Origin: Piper betle
Lineage: Eukaryota; Streptophyta; Magnoliopsida; Piperales; Piperaceae
Reading direction: 5' to 3'
DNA: 64,000 nucleotides
Assembly (NCBI GenBank): GCA_033002965.1
Contig: JAURVB010014188.1
Span: forward strand, 62,001 to 126,000
The notes under the pieces are model-generated. The model was not told where the DNA came from. It searched no databases and worked only from the letters and a program-made list of their open reading frames with translations. Made by a program: the position numbers and the translations under genes. This document shows positions 60,310 to 64,000 of the stretch, in pieces; position 1 is the first letter of the stretch, and each line of letters begins with the position of its first letter.

Positions 60310-62384
60310 GAACTCAACTATTACGGATGTTGGCGCTTTTGACTGCTTGGTTGTGCCCATCATTAGGATGTTGATACCGACAAATTAAAGCGATAAATGG
60401 AGTGAACTTGCCCACATTAGTTTCAATTAGGCAGGTGAGCTGAGTGGCCTTTGCTTTGCTTTCCCATTTCAAAGTTTAAAGTCTATCTGAACCTTTTGTT
60501 TCCACAACTGAGTTGAATTTTACCCGTGTCATTTTTTGTCCCAAGGAATCTGAGGCATGTTGAAGTCATGGGCCTGGTTTTTTTTTTTTTTGTGCAGAAG
60601 GGTATTCACCCCACATTTCTATTTTATTGTAGATTAAAATAATTATCATTCAAAAAATAAATTTTATTTCCTCACATCTTGGCAGGGGCAAGTGACTAAA
60701 ATCTTTGCGAGGGAAGGGAAGGGTTGGGCGGAAAAGAATTAAGGGAAGGCACAGTTTGAATATAATAATGAAGCTCCTAAAATACATGGTAGGTAAGTGA
60801 GAGGAGAGAGGGGTATTTGTGGAGTTTTCTTTAAAAAAAATTCCAACTTGCCGATTTTGAACCAACGGCTTAAGGATTAGGTGCAAACTACTTATATGCT
60901 CCATTTCTTAACTATTTAATAAATATACTACTTAACCAAGCTTGATAAAATAAATCCTTCGTTATTATATGTTTCCGGAGTGAAGTTAATAAAACTTCCA
61001 AATATTTTCTTTGAAAACAAGACGCTCAAATACTTAGAAATTCGGTCCAACACTTAAAAATACATGTAAAATAAAAGATATGAGCTGTCAAAAATGGTCT
61101 TGATTTGATCGAAAACTTCAATCATTTACGTACCCTAATTTTTGCTTTGGAAAAAACAATACCCTAAAATCTTATAAAGTGAAAACTTGGGTAAATCGGC
61201 AATTATTTTTTCACAGTACGAATTCTCAACCCTCTGATAGATAACTGGCCTAGTCAAAGCAAGTTAGAGAGGTCAATGGCTAGGGCTCAGCTCATCGAAG
61301 AAAAAAACATTCTCTTTGACATTGGTCCAAAAATTAAAATAACACGCATGAATTAATAACATTTGGCATTATGCTCTCATTCAAAGCTAAATACGGGTAG
61401 GACTGAATAGAAACTTTCAAAATGGTGGACAAAATTGCTCTCCTGTATTGCAAAAAACTCCATTTCTCAACCATAAAAGCATACAACAAATGACAAAGGC
61501 ATGTTGCCGTTTTCACTCAGAACAAACACAATGCAGAGATTGCTTCGGATTGTTTTTGTTAGGAGTCCATTTATAGCTTCCTTTGTTGGGGGAAAATTTT
61601 TGGCCACGCCTCACTCTAGCATGCCTGGGACATTCCGGGCTTAAGAATAACAGCCATTTAACAAAGCCTTAGAATATCCCGGGTGTAGATAGGGCACATT
61701 TAAGGCGGTCGTGGCCATAAATTTTCCCGACAATGGGCATTGGGCAATTGCAAAGATTATTTGATTCCACCAATGTCAGATGAGACAACAGTTTATGATA
61801 TACAGATACCACCTCAAAACTTGTATTTTTTTTGTCCACAAGATTATCACTTGTAATTTTGTTGGTCTTACCATATGAAGAGAGCAATGTTGCTTTGGGA
61901 ACAAATGGAGAAGGGGGAATATGCATGGTGTTCTAATGCTTTGCTCAGCTTACCTTATGAAAGCAAAAATAAAAGATATAAGACTCAAAATTTACAGCAA
62001 AATTGGGTAAAAAAAATTTCCATGAAAGATATACATATATATAGATGCAGCATTGTTTGATACAAGACAAGAACTTTGCTTATTTGGTATATTCTTCAGT
62101 AATTTGATAATTCTCCGGTGATTGTTTGTTTGCTTGGCATTGAGTAATCTGATCATGACCTGTCCCTCCATAATATTTCATACTTACAATCCCATAAACA
62201 CCTTACGGGTACATGGAAAACTCATCAAAACATAAGCTACTAAAGTCTGTGTTTATAGATTTTTGTTATACTTGTACTCTGTAAAATGCTTCCTTGGATC
62301 TTGCTTGTTCCAGGAAAAGAACTTTGTTCTCTCTCTTGGAAATCAAAAAACATCAGAAACCATGCAAGACTTCCAGTATAAACT
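60310..62384. other. intergenic between receptor kinase side and methyltransferase
   Basis: No gene supported. AT-rich with scattered poly-T runs (for example 60578-60592). The part next to 62385 is the 3' UTR side of the methyltransferase gene. Confidence 0.5.
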
Positions 62385-64000
62385 TTACAACCATAGCTTC
62401 TTAATCAATGGTTTTTGGCAGATTAGAATTCTCTCATCGCTGTTGCTTTGAACCTCCACAACACGAGCATCCCATCTCAGCCGAGTTGCAAATGGTCTAG
62501 CAGTTTCAATGAGAGTAGCAGTGTCGCGCATGATGACCCAACCCTGAAAAAAATACCCATCATATAGAACTTCCAATTCATAAAAAAATTGACTCTATGA
62601 TGCACTAAATCTTCTTCAATGGACCTGATTGAATATGGTTTACCTCTGGCCTAAGTATCCTATCCATTTCTATGAACAAGTCGAGAATTGCACAACGATG
62701 CCGAGATTGACCAAATTCGAGGGATAGAAGTCCTTCGGCATGTAACATATCATATGTTCTTGGATATGTAGGGAATGCTTCACACCTGAAGAGTAATTAT
62801 TAAATTTCCATCATTATTGTCACCATTGTTAAATAAAACTACTCATAGGACAGCAAACAGAAAAAGGTTCCAAGTATTGCAACAAAACAAGCCTATACTT
62901 CAATTGAAGAAAAGGAGAATAGTGGATTAACAACAAAAACTAACTAGGATAGTTCTTGATACAGATGTTATTGGCTAACCAAGGTCGCCAAAACATTCAG
63001 AAAGCAGATGTAGTATACTTATTAACAGGCAACATTTCAGATCTCTCATGTAGAAATCAGCTGGCATTTTCATTCACAAAAAAAATGCAAATGGTGTTCC
63101 ATCAGACAGATCAAAATAATCACAAGTAGGAAAATTGAATAGTATGAACAGGAGTAAAATTCGCGTACCAGTCATGTAAAGCACCAATGAAACCCCTATC
63201 AAGGATTAGAGGAAGATAGTTTGGCCTTGTTGTTGGCACCACATTCATCACCCACACAGCCTTCCCAGCATCCAACAGAGCAGCATTAAGACCACCAAAT
63301 TGTGTATTCATATCCATCACATTCCTGAGCATGTTGAAAGGTGGCGATGGATCCTCATCTCCAGGCCGCTTTGGATGATCCGAGAATATTAAGGGTGAAA
63401 GCAATGACCAATAGTTTCGAATAGCCATATTCCAATTAACAATATCCTCTCCAAAATCATCAGGATGAACACCTGATTGAAAAGAATAATTGAAAATTAC
63501 AATTGGCGTTTTAAACATGGAAAATGAAAATTAATGCATTCTTACCATAAAGCTTCAGTTCAGTGGCATTTAGCTTAGCTTGAGAAGGCCAAGTCGTCCG
63601 TCCTTCAATAGGTATCCAACGACGACTTTGAGTTCCAACTATGCAGAATTCAAGAAGATGATAATGTGGGGACTCAACATAATGACCCTTGCTGCAAATT
63701 GGAGGACCTATTCCTGGTTTTCTGAGAAGGCACAAATAGGTGTCACTTAAACAACATAATCAGATACACCCAGATTTTTCAAATTGATGAGTACAATAAC
63801 ATGAACACAACCAAATATGCTTACTGAATTACCTAGACGAGTAACATTTTTTCTTTGTGGTCTTTTTCCACACAACTGTTTCATCTTGTTGGGACAACAT
63901 TTCCCAACACAAATTTTCAGCAAACTCACAAATGAACTTCCACTTCTTCTGATTCTCCTTGTTGCGCAAAGGTCTATGGGTGTTTGTCAATGGCGATGTC
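62385..64000 (-). CDS. probable methyltransferase, PMT4/PMT5 type (3' part, runs off the window)
   Basis: Type II membrane Golgi protein of the plant PMT (DUF248) SAM-dependent methyltransferase family, thought to methylate pectin; only the C-terminal half is in view. Exons on the minus strand: 63833 to beyond 64000, 63546-63721, 63169-63472, 62644-62785 and 62385-62543 with TAA stop, all GT-AG. Motifs in order: [85 protein letters not shown] (SAM-binding region), [52 protein letters not shown] and the end [14 protein letters not shown]. The [10 protein letters not shown] block and the C-terminus point to PMT4/PMT5, related to QUA2. The frame is intact throughout the visible part. Confidence 0.93.

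Overview
The window is nuclear DNA of a flowering plant. Split plant genes with GT-AG introns sit in AT-rich DNA full of (TA)n microsatellites, LTR retrotransposons and MITE-like elements. Four plant gene families can be read exon by exon: an R2R3-MYB factor, a group-F-type PP2C phosphatase, an LRR receptor-like kinase of subfamily II, and a PMT4/PMT5-type methyltransferase that runs off the right edge. The sequence alone does not identify the species.

Layout. 1-3.8 kb: the MYB gene (+) and its flanks. 3.8-12.9 kb: AT-rich DNA with (TA)n tracts and small repeats. 12.9-33.7 kb: a retrotransposon nest. It holds a minus-strand solo LTR (12.87-16.79 kb), then a degenerate Ty3/gypsy element (17.36-33.66 kb). 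The left LTR of that element has been hit by two further solo LTRs of a different family. 33.7-40.6 kb: more debris, namely a duplicated MITE/CACTA-like segment, a GC-rich insert, a copia 5' fragment and a truncated copy of the gypsy LTR. 41.2-41.6 kb: a three-exon fragment of a vacuolar H+-pyrophosphatase gene. 43.6-47.8 kb: a run of GC-rich elements separated by (TA)n tracts, including a ~1.4-kb inverted repeat. 48.6-64.0 kb: the gene-rich end, with PP2C (+) and LRR-RLK (-) converging on a five-copy minisatellite, followed by the methyltransferase (-).

The genes do not form a pathway. By family, the MYB belongs with suberin regulators, the PP2C with signalling phosphatases, the RLK with SERK/NIK-related receptors, and the methyltransferase with Golgi pectin-modifying enzymes.

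Two otherwise well-preserved genes each carry one apparent -1 frameshift in a C/G homopolymer: the MYB C-terminal half and the kinase P-loop. Either these are real lesions or the assembly has homopolymer errors. No prokaryotic system, CRISPR array or complete autonomous transposon was seen.
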